DNA of 32,089 bases from Mariniblastus sp. (GTDB lineage Bacteria; Planctomycetota; Planctomycetia; Pirellulales; Pirellulaceae): NCBI GenBank assembly GCA_028823415.1, contig JAPKBL010000059.1, positions 1-32,089 on the forward strand. The letters are read 5' to 3'. The notes under the pieces were generated by a model that worked only from the letters and a program-made list of their open reading frames with translations, did no database searches and was not told the origin of the DNA. Both the position numbers and the translations under genes were made by a program. Below, one piece after another: positions 16,983-24,759 of the stretch. Each line of letters opens with the position of its first letter. The first letter of the stretch is position 1.

Positions 16983-17179
16983 TTATCAGTTCCCAGCGTA
17001 GACCGTCCTAATCTCAACGGGTTAACTAACTGAGTGCGATAAAGTTGCTTTTTTTGTCAATGAGCTTGCGCTGGATGAAGAATCAGCGTAAATCCCTCGC
17101 TTTTAAGAGGTTAACGTCAGTATCCTCAAAACGGTCGAAAAGCCAGGAGCTCAGAGTCTTTTATCTCAACAATACGGAG

Positions 17180-17207
17180 AACGCGGTTACGATTGAGCCG
17201 CGTTTTT
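17180..17207 (+). terminator. Terminator-like hairpin upstream of the membrane gene
   Basis: AACGCGG (17180-17186) pairs with CCGCGTT (17198-17204), loop 11 bases, with T5 spanning 17203-17207. It reads as a plus-strand intrinsic terminator 48 bases before ATG 17255. It argues that a short transcript ends here, or that the membrane gene is controlled by attenuation, and against starting that gene at 17045. Confidence 0.5.
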
Positions 17208-17254
17208 CGGTATTTTTAAAAGAAGAGCAAGTCCCACTAAGAAAGCTACCCAAG

Positions 17255-18412
17255 ATGATCAGTACACCAATGACTTACGCCCGTGCGAGGCTGTGGTTAG
17301 GCATCTTCGGTGTCGGCTCGCTAGTGACGATTTGCACGGTCGCCCTCCTTTGCGGACTGGCCCCTCGATGGCTGTCGAGCTCGACACAATTTTCCGGCTC
17401 CGACCTGCTGCAACTCTCCGGGATTGCCTTGGTATTCATCGTTTGGCTTGCTCCCTTTGACTTCCTCGGTGGTTACCGACTTCCCCAGAAATATCTCAGG
17501 TCGGACGAGTCGTTTGGTAAATGGCTCTCAAGCTACTTGGGAGCAGCGATTGCTCAGTCATTATTATTTATCGCATTTGCATGGTTGATCCTTTTGTTTG
17601 GTCGCTGGCTCGGTCTAAGAGGGGCGGTTTCGGTTGTCGTTTTGGCGATTGGCTTCTGTTTTGTTCTTAGAAACCGATCAATGAGGTTTCGACGCGTTAA
17701 GTCGCTCGCTGGATCTGACAAGTTATTGGATTCTTTGACGCTCATCCAGTCATGGCAAATATTCGTACCCAACATCATTGTTGTCCGGCACCAAGATGTT
17801 GGATTCACTGGAGGCATCATCGGGTTTGGTAACAGCGCGACGATCGTCATTCCGCAGGCTTGGTTGGGTGTAATGTCTAAAGCAGAATTGGCAACGGTAA
17901 TTGCGAGGCGTGCTATCGCATTTAACAGTGGTAGTTATTATCGCGGCCTTACGTATGCTTGCGGTTGGAATTTATTAGGATTCGTCATTTGCTCGCAGCT
18001 TCCCAATGCGGGAGTCGAGTCGGTTGCAGCGTTAGCGAACACGATTTGCGGATTTACACTTTGGTCTTTTCTTGGATTGCTTACATTACCAACACTCAGC
18101 CGCAACGCGTCGCTCCAGATCGATCATTTGCTTAGTGAACGTGGGACGCCCAAAGATTTAATTTACAAGACGGCTGATTCGTTTGATCGGATGCAGGATG
18201 GAGAGCATTCACGGCCTCGTTGGGTCGAGACGATTTTCCATCCCGTACCAAGCGTCGGTCGTCGAAATGCACGGCCTCATCAAGGCCCGGCAGCCTGGAA
18301 CGTAGCCCGCACTGCATTGTTTTTTTCTTGGGCGTGTTTCGGAGTTTTGTCTCGCGCCGTGCATTGTAATGTCGGCCGCCCTGAACTCTGGACGATGCTG
18401 CCAATTGACTAG
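17255..18412 (+). CDS. Membrane protein resembling an inactive M48/M56 peptidase
   Basis: 385 residues from ATG 17255 (the frame is open from 17045). About four hydrophobic segments are seen in the first 135 residues and more further on. The central part, TGGIIGFGNSATIVIPQAWLGVMSKAELATVIARRAIAF, follows the layout of membrane gluzincins (surface loop, I-V-I-P strand, S-x-x-E-L, then the zinc helix). Where HExxH should stand the sequence is R-R-A-I-A (218-222), so both His and Glu are missing. A later ETIFHPVPSVGRR matches the H-P-x-x-x-x-R-R element of M48 proteins. It is probably a non-catalytic membrane scaffold or sensor. The ECF sigma gene starts 75 bases after its stop. Confidence 0.7.
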   Translation: MISTPMTYARARLWLGIFGVGSLVTICTVALLCGLAPRWLSSSTQFSGSDLLQLSGIALVFIVWLAPFDFLGGYRLPQKYLRSDESFGKWLSSYLGAAIAQSLLFIAFAWLILLFGRWLGLRGAVSVVVLAIGFCFVLRNRSMRFRRVKSLAGSDKLLDSLTLIQSWQIFVPNIIVVRHQDVGFTGGIIGFGNSATIVIPQAWLGVMSKAELATVIARRAIAFNSGSYYRGLTYACGWNLLGFVICSQLPNAGVESVAALANTICGFTLWSFLGLLTLPTLSRNASLQIDHLLSERGTPKDLIYKTADSFDRMQDGEHSRPRWVETIFHPVPSVGRRNARPHQGPAAWNVARTALFFSWACFGVLSRAVHCNVGRPELWTMLPID

Positions 18413-18487
18413 TCGTGAAGTGGATCACCAGCCTGTTCCGGTTCACAAAACTCGGAGCGGATTTCAAATTTAACCTCGGTATTAACG

Positions 18488-19120
18488 ATGTGGCCTCAAT
18501 CTCCTCAAACTGAACAGCTAATTGCGAACGCCAAAGCGGGTGACGATTCCGCCGTCAATCAACTGATGGATCGCCATCGAAAGTCATTAAACCATTTGGT
18601 TCGAATGCGGCTGGACAAAAAAGTGCAGAATCGAGTCGACGTGAGCGACGTGGTTCAGGATGTGCTTGTAGAGGCGAATCGACGACTGCAACGATATCTT
18701 GAAACACCTGTCATGCCGTTTCATCTTTGGCTGCGTCAGATCGCCAAAGACAGGATCATTGATGCTCACAGGAGACACCGGGTGTCGGCGAAGCGATCGG
18801 TCGACCGAGAGCAACAATTATTTGCCCCACGTGGTCATGATCAATCGTCCATCCAACTTGCCTCACTTTTGGGAGACAAAAAAATAACGCCGGCTGCTGC
18901 GGCACTGCAAAAGGAGCTCGCGAAAAGAATCGAAAACTCGATTTCCCAACTCGAGGAGAAAGACTCAGAAATTATTATCATGAGGCATTACGAACATCTG
19001 ACAAATCAGGAGATTAGCAAGATCTTGAATCTGTCAGAACCAGCGGCGTCGATGCGTTATTTGCGGGCCATTCGACGACTGAGAGAGATCATGCAACCCG
19101 AGCAGTTATCTCAGGTTTAA
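18488..19120 (+). CDS. ECF-type RNA polymerase sigma factor
   Basis: 210 residues. Sigma region 2 spans about 20-100 (QLMDRHRKSLNHLVRMRL, VDVSDVVQDVLVEANRRLQRYL, FHLWLRQIAKDRIIDAHRRHR), and region 4 about 145-200 (QLEEKDSEIIIMRHYEHLTNQEISKILNLSEPAASMRYLRAIRRLREIM, with a clear helix-turn-helix). The layout fits planctomycete ECF factors of the RpoE-like class. No anti-sigma gene with a recognisable zinc or cupin domain is adjacent. The upstream membrane pseudo-peptidase is the only candidate partner, and a phytoene-desaturase-like gene follows by 111 bases. The target promoter sequence is unknown. Confidence 0.93.
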   Translation: MWPQSPQTEQLIANAKAGDDSAVNQLMDRHRKSLNHLVRMRLDKKVQNRVDVSDVVQDVLVEANRRLQRYLETPVMPFHLWLRQIAKDRIIDAHRRHRVSAKRSVDREQQLFAPRGHDQSSIQLASLLGDKKITPAAAALQKELAKRIENSISQLEEKDSEIIIMRHYEHLTNQEISKILNLSEPAASMRYLRAIRRLREIMQPEQLSQV

Positions 19121-19231
19121 CTGGATTGGAATAACAGATCGTCCACTCTTGTTTGGTGGCTAAACGAAGCCAGGCGTTCTTGAAAATTTGTTGACCTTTG
19201 AAATCATCTCCCTCTTCAATTACAGAGTAAA

Positions 19232-20494
19232 ATGTTGTCTCCGCAAGTTGTCATTATTGGAGGTGGAGTCTCAGGTCTTTCTTGCGCATGGCATCTTCAC
19301 CAGCACGGCGTTTCTAGTGTCATCCTAGAGGCCTCTGACGAGGTTGGCGGACGGATTAGGACTGACCGAGTGGATGGTTTTTCACTCGACAGAGGGTTCC
19401 AGATTTTGCTGACAGCGTACCCGGAGGCCCGTCGGATTCTGGACTTCGAGGCTTTGCAATTACGGACCTATGAGCCCGGAGCATTGGTTCGTTATCAAGG
19501 GGAATTCCACCAATTTGTCGATCCGGTGCGACGTCCGAGGAAGTTGTTTGGGACGTTGGGGTCTCCGATTGCAACGTTCGGAGACAAGTGGCGGCTAGGG
19601 CGACTGAAGATGCGTTCCTGTAGAGGAGATCTCAAAGCAATGTACGCCCGTCCGGAAACTTCGACCCTTCAGAGATTGAAATCCGAGGGGTTTTCGGAAG
19701 GGTTTATCGATCGTTTTTTCCGTCCTTTTCTGGGTGGCGTTTTCTTAGAACGGGAGTTAGCGACATCTTCACGGAAGTTCGATTTGGTTTTTCGAATGTT
19801 CTCCAGTGGGAATGCGGCGGTGCCCGCTGGGGGGATGGCAGCTATTCCGAGACAACTGGCTTCGGGATTGCCGGATGGGGCGATTCGAGTTGATGCTAAA
19901 GTCAACCAGGTGGACGTAACGGCGAATACCGTTGAACTGGTCGGTGGTGAAAAAATTTCAGCATCACGCGTCGTGATAGCTTGTAATGAACGTGTGGTTA
20001 GCGATCTGCTTGGGTTGCCGGTTGAAACGAAAAAGGCACATGGAGTCACGTGTTTCTATTTTGCTTCGGATGCCTCCCCGGTGGATCAATCCATGCTCAT
20101 TTTAAATGGCGAAGCTGATGGCCCAATCAATAACATGTGCGTGCCGAGTTTAGTTGACCCGGATTGCGCACCTGCAGGAAAATCGTTAATCTCGATCACG
20201 TGTCTCGGAGTCACCGAAGATGGCCAAAAGAAGACGCTTCGAGCAGAGGTGCTTCGACAAGCACGCGATTGGTTTGGTGGCACCGTTGATCATTGGCGTC
20301 ACCTAAAAACCTACTCCATCGCCCATGCTTTGCCTGAGGCAAATCCAGCGTTCTTCAACCGCGGCGAGTTGCTCCCCACGCGTCACAAAAATATCTACTT
20401 GTGCGGCGATTACTTAGAAACCGCTTCGCTTGAAGGCGCGATGGTCACTGGCAGGATGACTGCAGAATCGCTCGTTGCCTCGCTCGCCGTCTGA
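19232..20494 (+). CDS. FAD-dependent oxidoreductase, phytoene desaturase/amine oxidase-like
   Basis: 420 residues. The N-terminus VVIIGGGVSGLSCAWHLHQHG (G10, G12, G15) is an FAD dinucleotide fold, followed by VILEASDEVGGRIRTDRVDGFSLDRGFQILL, the GG-R motif and flavin-adjacent segment of the amine oxidase/phytoene desaturase superfamily. RPFLGGVFL lies mid-protein, and the C-terminal IYLCGDYLETASLEGAMVTGRMTAESL is the second FAD-binding motif. The substrate may be a carotenoid precursor, a porphyrinogen or an amine; the sequence does not decide, and no crtB or crtE is nearby. It may be co-transcribed with the ECF factor. Confidence 0.9.
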   Translation: MLSPQVVIIGGGVSGLSCAWHLHQHGVSSVILEASDEVGGRIRTDRVDGFSLDRGFQILLTAYPEARRILDFEALQLRTYEPGALVRYQGEFHQFVDPVRRPRKLFGTLGSPIATFGDKWRLGRLKMRSCRGDLKAMYARPETSTLQRLKSEGFSEGFIDRFFRPFLGGVFLERELATSSRKFDLVFRMFSSGNAAVPAGGMAAIPRQLASGLPDGAIRVDAKVNQVDVTANTVELVGGEKISASRVVIACNERVVSDLLGLPVETKKAHGVTCFYFASDASPVDQSMLILNGEADGPINNMCVPSLVDPDCAPAGKSLISITCLGVTEDGQKKTLRAEVLRQARDWFGGTVDHWRHLKTYSIAHALPEANPAFFNRGELLPTRHKNIYLCGDYLETASLEGAMVTGRMTAESLVASLAV

Positions 20495-20566
20495 CCCGCC
20501 TTGTTCGGTTTTCCGGCGTGATCGAGCCTCTGCCGTTACAACCAGTGCCCATTGCCTGCCGCGATT

Positions 20567-20860
20567 CTAGTCTGCCAAATAGCCGTTGGTTTGTTCCGCA
20601 CCTGCTGTTTCAATTATTACCCATTGACTGAGGGAATGTCTGAGGGCTAGGCGGTTGCACCGCACAAGGTCATCATGAGCCTCTTCGTAACTCGCTACGG
20701 GTTGCCTCGAAAGAATGACGGCCTGTCTCGGTTTCTCGAAATAGTTACGTGGTTTCCATCCCATTGGTTTTTCGACGAGAGTCAAGATGTAATCGGGGCG
20801 GTTGAGCGGGAAGCGATTGTTGGAAGACATGATAGATGGGTGCCAAACTCGGAAATTCAA
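20567..20860 (-). CDS. Conserved-looking small protein, unknown
   Basis: 97 residues if the start is TTG 20860, which has AAGGAAG nine bases upstream; ATG 20830 (MSSNNRF) would give 87. The sequence is balanced and soluble-looking, with RPDYILTLVEKPMGWKPRNYF, then QAVILSRQPVASYEEAHDDL, LRHSLSQWVIIE and a short polar tail. The composition is far more protein-like than the opposite-strand frame. I do not recognise a family. It converges with the flavoprotein gene. Confidence 0.6.
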   Translation of the reverse strand: MNFRVWHPSIMSSNNRFPLNRPDYILTLVEKPMGWKPRNYFEKPRQAVILSRQPVASYEEAHDDLVRCNRLALRHSLSQWVIIETAGAEQTNGYLAD

Positions 20861-21008
20861 ATGAAGTTTCTTCCTTAAGTAGACTGATTTTCAGCGAGTT
20901 GATTAACTGTTTTCTTGACCCAGAATCAGAGTGACCGATTTGGAAGCAGTTAGGGCACAGAGCAACCTTAGGAAATCGGCCGCGAGAGTTAATCCCTCTC
21001 ATGGGATT

Positions 21009-21173
21009 TTACTGCGTTTCTTTTAACGCTTCGAGTTGAACGCGTATCTTCTCAGCTTCGGCGGTCTTTTCATCGCTTTTAGAACGACTAGATTTAGACA
21101 GCTGGTAAGCTTCTTCTAAAAGCTGTTGGTACTTTTTTTCAAGTTTCTTTGTTTTGTTACCGAATCCGAACAT
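21009..21173 (-). CDS. Lacal_2735/DUF6435-like small protein
   Basis: 54 residues, starting MFGFGNKTKKLEKKYQQLLE and continuing EAYQLSKSSRSKSDEKTAEA to a tail ending LEALKETQ. It is highly charged and almost surely a pair of helices. The pattern (MFG.., KLEKKYQQLLEEAYQLS, RSKSDEKTAEAEKI) matches the small family annotated as Lacal_2735 or DUF6435, of unknown function, found in aquatic bacteria. The start ATG 21173 has GAAGAG about 8 bases upstream. It is easily missed because of its size. Confidence 0.8.
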   Translation of the reverse strand: MFGFGNKTKKLEKKYQQLLEEAYQLSKSSRSKSDEKTAEAEKIRVQLEALKETQ

Positions 21174-21320
21174 GGTGTTTTCTCTTCAGGTTTAGACGTT
21201 ACAGGACGAGCCTTGAGAGTACCGATTATCCACGAGCGGCATAACTGACTGATTTTCGAATTCGAGTGGATCACAGACTACCCCGTCGCTTCGGGGAATA
21301 TATCAGCCACCGGGAGAGCG

Positions 21321-21341
21321 CGATTGCAGATGTCGCAATCG
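21321..21341. other. 7-bp hairpin next to a tandem repeat
   Basis: CGATTGC (21321-21327) and GCAATCG (21335-21341) pair around a 7-base loop; GAGAGCG or AGAGCG flanks both arms in direct orientation. It lies directly beside the 14-bp repeat array, downstream of the SOUL gene on the minus strand. It may end that transcript. Confidence 0.4.
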
Positions 21342-21351
21342 AGAGCGCCCC

Positions 21352-21448
21352 AATTGACTTGACCAAATTGACTTGACCAAATTGACTTGACCAAATTGAC
21401 TTAACCAAATTGACTTAACCAAATTGACTTAACCAAATTGACTTAACC
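21352..21448. repeat. 14-bp tandem repeat, seven copies
   Basis: The unit AATTGACTTRACCA is repeated seven times head to tail without spacers. The three left copies have G at the variable position (CTTGACC), the four right copies have A (CTTAACC). The array begins right after a hairpin and ends 20 bases from the stop of the SOUL gene. Two clean blocks of variants suggest expansion by slippage or unequal exchange after a single mutation. Confidence 0.97.
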
Positions 21449-21467
21449 GGGGGCTACCGAGGCTTAT

Positions 21468-22064
21468 TTATTTGAGGCGGATTAATGTCTCATTTCGCCG
21501 AAAAATTCTCGGTGTCCAAGGAGGATCGTACCCCGCAAATTCAGTCTTTTCTTCGCGTTCCCAACCTTGCAGCTTAATCCATTCTATTAATTTCGCCTCG
21601 CTGTCGGTTTGAGAGCGTTCATTTAACCGGCCATTGAAACGCATGACAGCGTATCTGCCGGCAGTTCTTTTCTCGATCTCCACGCGGGAACCTGTTGGAT
21701 TTGGAATGCTCGATTCCACGACCTTTTGAGGAATGACGAAGCCCATTGTTCCAGTCGGCTCGGTTGGGTCGGATTCCATGAAAACCGGCGTTGTCATTTT
21801 CACTTTCTGGCCACGTTCATTGCTGCCACTGATGTACTGAAACAGTCGCCCAAAGCTTCCGTCGTTTCCATTGGAAGCGGTTGCCATGTCGGTAGTGACC
21901 AGCATGATTTCAGGATAGTCCCGAAGTTCGAAGGGACCTTCCGAATCGAGCAATTGGTAGGCTGCTGTCTCGTAGTTCCCTCTGGCTGTCAGTTTCCACC
22001 CCACGAATAGCAATGCTCCAATTGCTACAGTCGTTATCCAGAAAGTCATTTTGGTTCCAAACAT
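21468..22064 (-). CDS. SOUL-family heme-binding protein, membrane-anchored
   Basis: 198 residues from ATG 22064. An N-terminal hydrophobic segment (about 7-25, FWITTVAIGALLFVGWKL) anchors or exports the protein. The SOUL domain follows: YQLLDSEGPFELRDYPEIML, FGRLFQYISGSNERGQKVKMTTPVFME, MGFVIPQKV, RYAVMRFNGRLNE and the C-terminal YDPPWTPRIFRRNETLIRLK. SOUL/HBP proteins bind heme or other tetrapyrroles; the bacterial role is not settled. The frame is open to TTG 22184, but the extension is low in coding character. It adds to the tetrapyrrole theme with tspO and ctaA. Confidence 0.9.
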   Translation of the reverse strand: MFGTKMTFWITTVAIGALLFVGWKLTARGNYETAAYQLLDSEGPFELRDYPEIMLVTTDMATASNGNDGSFGRLFQYISGSNERGQKVKMTTPVFMESDPTEPTGTMGFVIPQKVVESSIPNPTGSRVEIEKRTAGRYAVMRFNGRLNERSQTDSEAKLIEWIKLQGWEREEKTEFAGYDPPWTPRIFRRNETLIRLK

Positions 22065-22492
22065 GATGCCTAAACGAGGGTTGAGTTTATTGTCGGGTGA
22101 GTGGGAGGCGAGTGGCGAATCGTTCGCAGTTATTTTGGTCGCAAGAGATTTCTCCGAGGCAAGCGTTTGGAAGGTGCACCGCAAATTTGCGTCGTGGAAA
22201 TGGCTACTGACCGTCGCCCCCTACCTGCATAAAGTAGGCCCTGACAACCTGCGATTTTGAGAAGTCTGTCTAAATTGTTGGTTTTTTCGAATTTAAAGCA
22301 ATGCGGTGCGTGGGTTGCACTCGCCAAGCCTAGGCAAACCTAGGGCTTTGCTACGAAGTTCTGGCTATATAATTGCGAAGTTATTTTTAGCGAGAATTGC
22401 TCAATAAAGAATCGAATTGAATGAATCAAATCGAAGAGAGACTGTTTTGTTGACGTTGGAAAGTCTGCCGACGGCAGACGGTCGGGTTAGCG
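22065..22492. other. Intergenic region with hairpins
   Basis: 428 bases between two minus-strand genes. It contains the terminator-like stem at 22463-22479 and an imperfect stem at 22326-22348 (AAGCC+TAGG against CCTA+GGCTT with one bulge). The AT-rich stretch 22360-22430 may hold the SOUL gene promoter or be spacer. No coding frame is convincing. Confidence 0.5.
22463..22479 (-). terminator. Terminator-like hairpin behind the secreted protein gene
   Basis: GTCTGCC (22463-22469) and GGCAGAC (22473-22479) form a perfect 7-bp stem with a 3-base loop, 13 bases behind the stop of the minus-strand gene and followed on that strand by TTTCC. The U run is short, so efficiency may be low. Confidence 0.55.
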
Positions 22493-23173
22493 TCAGCCGC
22501 TGCCTGATGAGCAACGTTTGCGATAGGCGTTGGCTGCCGCCTGTTGCTGTGATCGCCTAATGGCATTTTGGCGATTGATTTGTGCCTGCCGCCACTGTTG
22601 ATATTCTGACTTTACTTTGGAAACATTTTCTTGTGCGGCATAGGCATCCGTTTCACGTGAGAAGATTTTCCATTGGCAACGGTTGTCGGTTTCTTCAAGA
22701 AATTCGACAACTCTACGAGCGACATCTTCTTCGCCTTGAAAGACATCGAAGTTTGCCTGGTTTCCGACTACACCGCCGACCACGAACCAATCGGTGTTCG
22801 AGCCATCGTTGCCATTGGTGAGTTTAAGGGTGCGAATGCCATTGAGGACGGACTCGTATTTTCGTTGTTGTTTTTCGTCTTCAAAGAGAGGCGATGAAGA
22901 GTTAGTCGAGACGGATGCTTGGGCGTTGGAAGGGCTCAGGCGAGTCGTCGGAAGAATGACAGGTTGTGAAAATTGCGAAGGCGGAGAAACCGTCATGCCA
23001 ATATCGGGGGCAGTCAGTGTGCTTGTTTTCTGACGAGTCACGCTCTCTGTTTTTGGAATCGCTACCGATGTTTTGGAATCGGTTTTATTGACTTCTACGT
23101 CTGCGAAAATTGATCCGCAAGCAAACGAAGCGACTAAGAAGCAAAGTAACGACACTTTCGAATTGCAGAGCAT
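22493..23173 (-). CDS. Secreted protein of unknown function
   Basis: 226 residues. A signal peptide covers about 1-24 (hydrophobic core LLCFLVASFACGSIF, then A-D-V). Residues 25-95 are a Ser/Thr/Pro-rich linker. A small folded part about 98-180 includes YESVLNGIRTLKLTNGNDGS, WFVVGGVVGNQANFDVFQGE and ARRVVEFLEETDNRCQWKIF. A Gln/Arg/Ala-rich helical tail ends in RKRCSSGSG. No family is recognised. ATG 23173 has AGAAGG upstream. It appears to be a single-gene unit. Confidence 0.8.
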   Translation of the reverse strand: MLCNSKVSLLCFLVASFACGSIFADVEVNKTDSKTSVAIPKTESVTRQKTSTLTAPDIGMTVSPPSQFSQPVILPTTRLSPSNAQASVSTNSSSPLFEDEKQQRKYESVLNGIRTLKLTNGNDGSNTDWFVVGGVVGNQANFDVFQGEEDVARRVVEFLEETDNRCQWKIFSRETDAYAAQENVSKVKSEYQQWRQAQINRQNAIRRSQQQAAANAYRKRCSSGSG

Positions 23174-24042
23174 TCAACCTTCTCCCAAGAAAGTTTCTGG
23201 AAACGTCCAAGTATGTTAGAGAATTATCGCCTAAAAAACAACAAAAATCGATTTAAAAGCAAGGGGATCCGAGTTTTGGAGATTTTGAGGTCAATCGTGG
23301 TGGTGGTGGTTACAGTTTTAAAGTCCCTTTTCCCATGAAAAATCACCGAGAAGGCGATTGAGCGCGATTGTGCTGGCGTCGAATGATTCGCAAGATTTGG
23401 CCCTGCGCCCCCCCACCGGGGGAGGTGCTCCATCGCGACCGGCGTCAAAATCTTCCATTTGGGCTGCCACGTTTTTTGGGTTAGTCAATCATCTTGGGGG
23501 GCAGCGCGGCTCTCGGGCCATTGGTAGTACTCAGGGGCACCTGTCGATGTTGAGAGTTCCGCGTGACTTGCAGGTCCTGGTCCAGTTCGGTTGAGCCGCT
23601 GATTGTTTCCCGCGAGTATTTTTACAAGTTGGGATTCGCAAAGGGAATGTCACATCGCAGCATTCTTGAAGGCGAGTGAACAATTATGGTGTTTGTTGAT
23701 TCGAGAATCGTTGTATTTATTTTAGCGATCGAATTCCCCAAAGCCAGACGATCTATTTCGAGTAACCCATGTCACCCCTGCCCGCGTTGCGGTTGCTGAG
23801 CGGTCAGGTTTGTTTGCTTTTGAGAGATCTCTTTAAGTGAGTGGGGCGGCGCTCTGTATGATTTTTGTTTCGATTAAGCCGGTTCTCCGATGCGTTATCG
23901 GATACTGATAGATTCTGCCAATTCAAATCCACCCTCAAGGTTTCGATTTCACTTAAAATGTGATAGCCTAAAAAATCCAGTCTGCTACCTAGCCAACGCG
24001 TTCTAGCTGTTTAGGATGCAAGAAAATTGCACGGAGAAAATA
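23174..24042. other. Long region without a convincing gene
   Basis: About 870 bases, the largest gap in the window. Frames of up to 78 codons occur but look like chance. Visible structures are a C-rich/G-rich stem at 23410-23422 (CCCCC against GGGGG with a 3-base loop), a GGT-rich stretch near 23298-23310, and a 6-bp stem at 23886-23902 (TCCGAT against ATCGGA). It may carry regulatory sequence, an RNA or decayed sequence. Confidence 0.45.
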
Positions 24043-24645
24043 ATGTCAGAAGCGAATAACCCTTTTCAAGAGTTTTGTTCCAACGCGTGGTTATTAATTT
24101 TATTAAGGGGGATCGGGCTCGTCATTCTAGGCGGTTTGTTTCTTTTTAAACCTGGCATTACTGGGATTGTATTGGTTCAGTTTTTAGGGGCTTATTTTCT
24201 TGTAGACGGTCTGTTCAGTACCGCCAAATCAATTCTTGGCCGGAAGTACATGCCGGGATGGGGCTGCGGTTTGATAATGGGCTTGTTGGAAATCTTTACC
24301 GGAGTTTTCGTTTTCGCTCATCCGCTTGCTGGCGCATTAATCACGGCTACAGTTTTGGCGTACATTGTCGGCTTCATGGCAATTTCTTTTGGCGTGTTGG
24401 GGATTTATACAGGTTTTCAAGTTCGCAAGGAATTAAGCGGGGAGTGGGCGATGATTGCCGGTGGATTTTTGGCCGTGATCGTGGGCCTGATTCTAATCAT
24501 GGATCCGTTGGGAACTGCCAAAGCGTATCTCATGGTTTTGGGCGGTCTATCCTTAGTGGGTGGAATAATTCAAGTTGTCGCCGCTTTTCAAATTCGAAAG
24601 ATCGGACAAGTCGGGCTTGAAGCGGTCATGGAAGACAGTCAATAG
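24043..24645 (+). CDS. HdeD-family membrane protein
   Basis: 200 residues with about six hydrophobic helices and no large loops. It matches HdeD/DUF308 proteins: AWLLILLRGIGLVILGGLFLF, FLGAYFLVDGLFSTAKSIL, GLLEIFTGVFVFAHPLAGALI, YIVGFMAISFGVLGIYTGFQVRKEL and a repeated second half. HdeD contributes to acid resistance in enterobacteria; in other bacteria the role is unknown. The frame opens at ATG 24016, but ATG 24043 (MSEANNPF) has ACGGAG at the right distance. The two cardiolipin-synthase-like genes follow in the same direction. Confidence 0.9.
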   Translation: MSEANNPFQEFCSNAWLLILLRGIGLVILGGLFLFKPGITGIVLVQFLGAYFLVDGLFSTAKSILGRKYMPGWGCGLIMGLLEIFTGVFVFAHPLAGALITATVLAYIVGFMAISFGVLGIYTGFQVRKELSGEWAMIAGGFLAVIVGLILIMDPLGTAKAYLMVLGGLSLVGGIIQVVAAFQIRKIGQVGLEAVMEDSQ

Positions 24646-24759
24646 CCGTGGCATGAATTGGTTAAATTGGCCGATCGTTGGCAAGTTTCTGCGCGGTTCT
24701 TTTAGCGACGCTTTGGGAAGTCATGGGTACAAAAATTTTAAAAAGTAGAGGATGTTGGA

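Larger units (their letters stand above)
16644..17254. other. Intergenic region with two hairpins
   Basis: About 610 bases between the minus-strand DUF2867 gene and the preferred start of the plus-strand membrane gene. It contains a perfect 8-bp hairpin (16953-16982) and a terminator-like hairpin (17180-17207). Between them a reading frame in phase with the downstream gene is open from 17045, but its peptide is basic and unlike an N-terminus. A small RNA or a leader is possible. Confidence 0.45.

Noticed and set aside
20675..20878. 67-codon plus-strand frame
   Set aside because: Opposite to the more protein-like minus-strand frame at 20567-20860.
20745..21002. 85-codon minus-strand frame with a CPNC motif
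   Set aside because: It overlaps the better frame 20567-20860 in another phase, and a single CxxC is not enough support.
21352..21448. CRISPR array
   Set aside because: The 14-bp units abut without spacers and no cas gene is in the window.
23358..23594. 78-codon plus-strand frame in the large gap
   Set aside because: Low-complexity, no ribosome-binding site, and crosses the C5/G5 stem.
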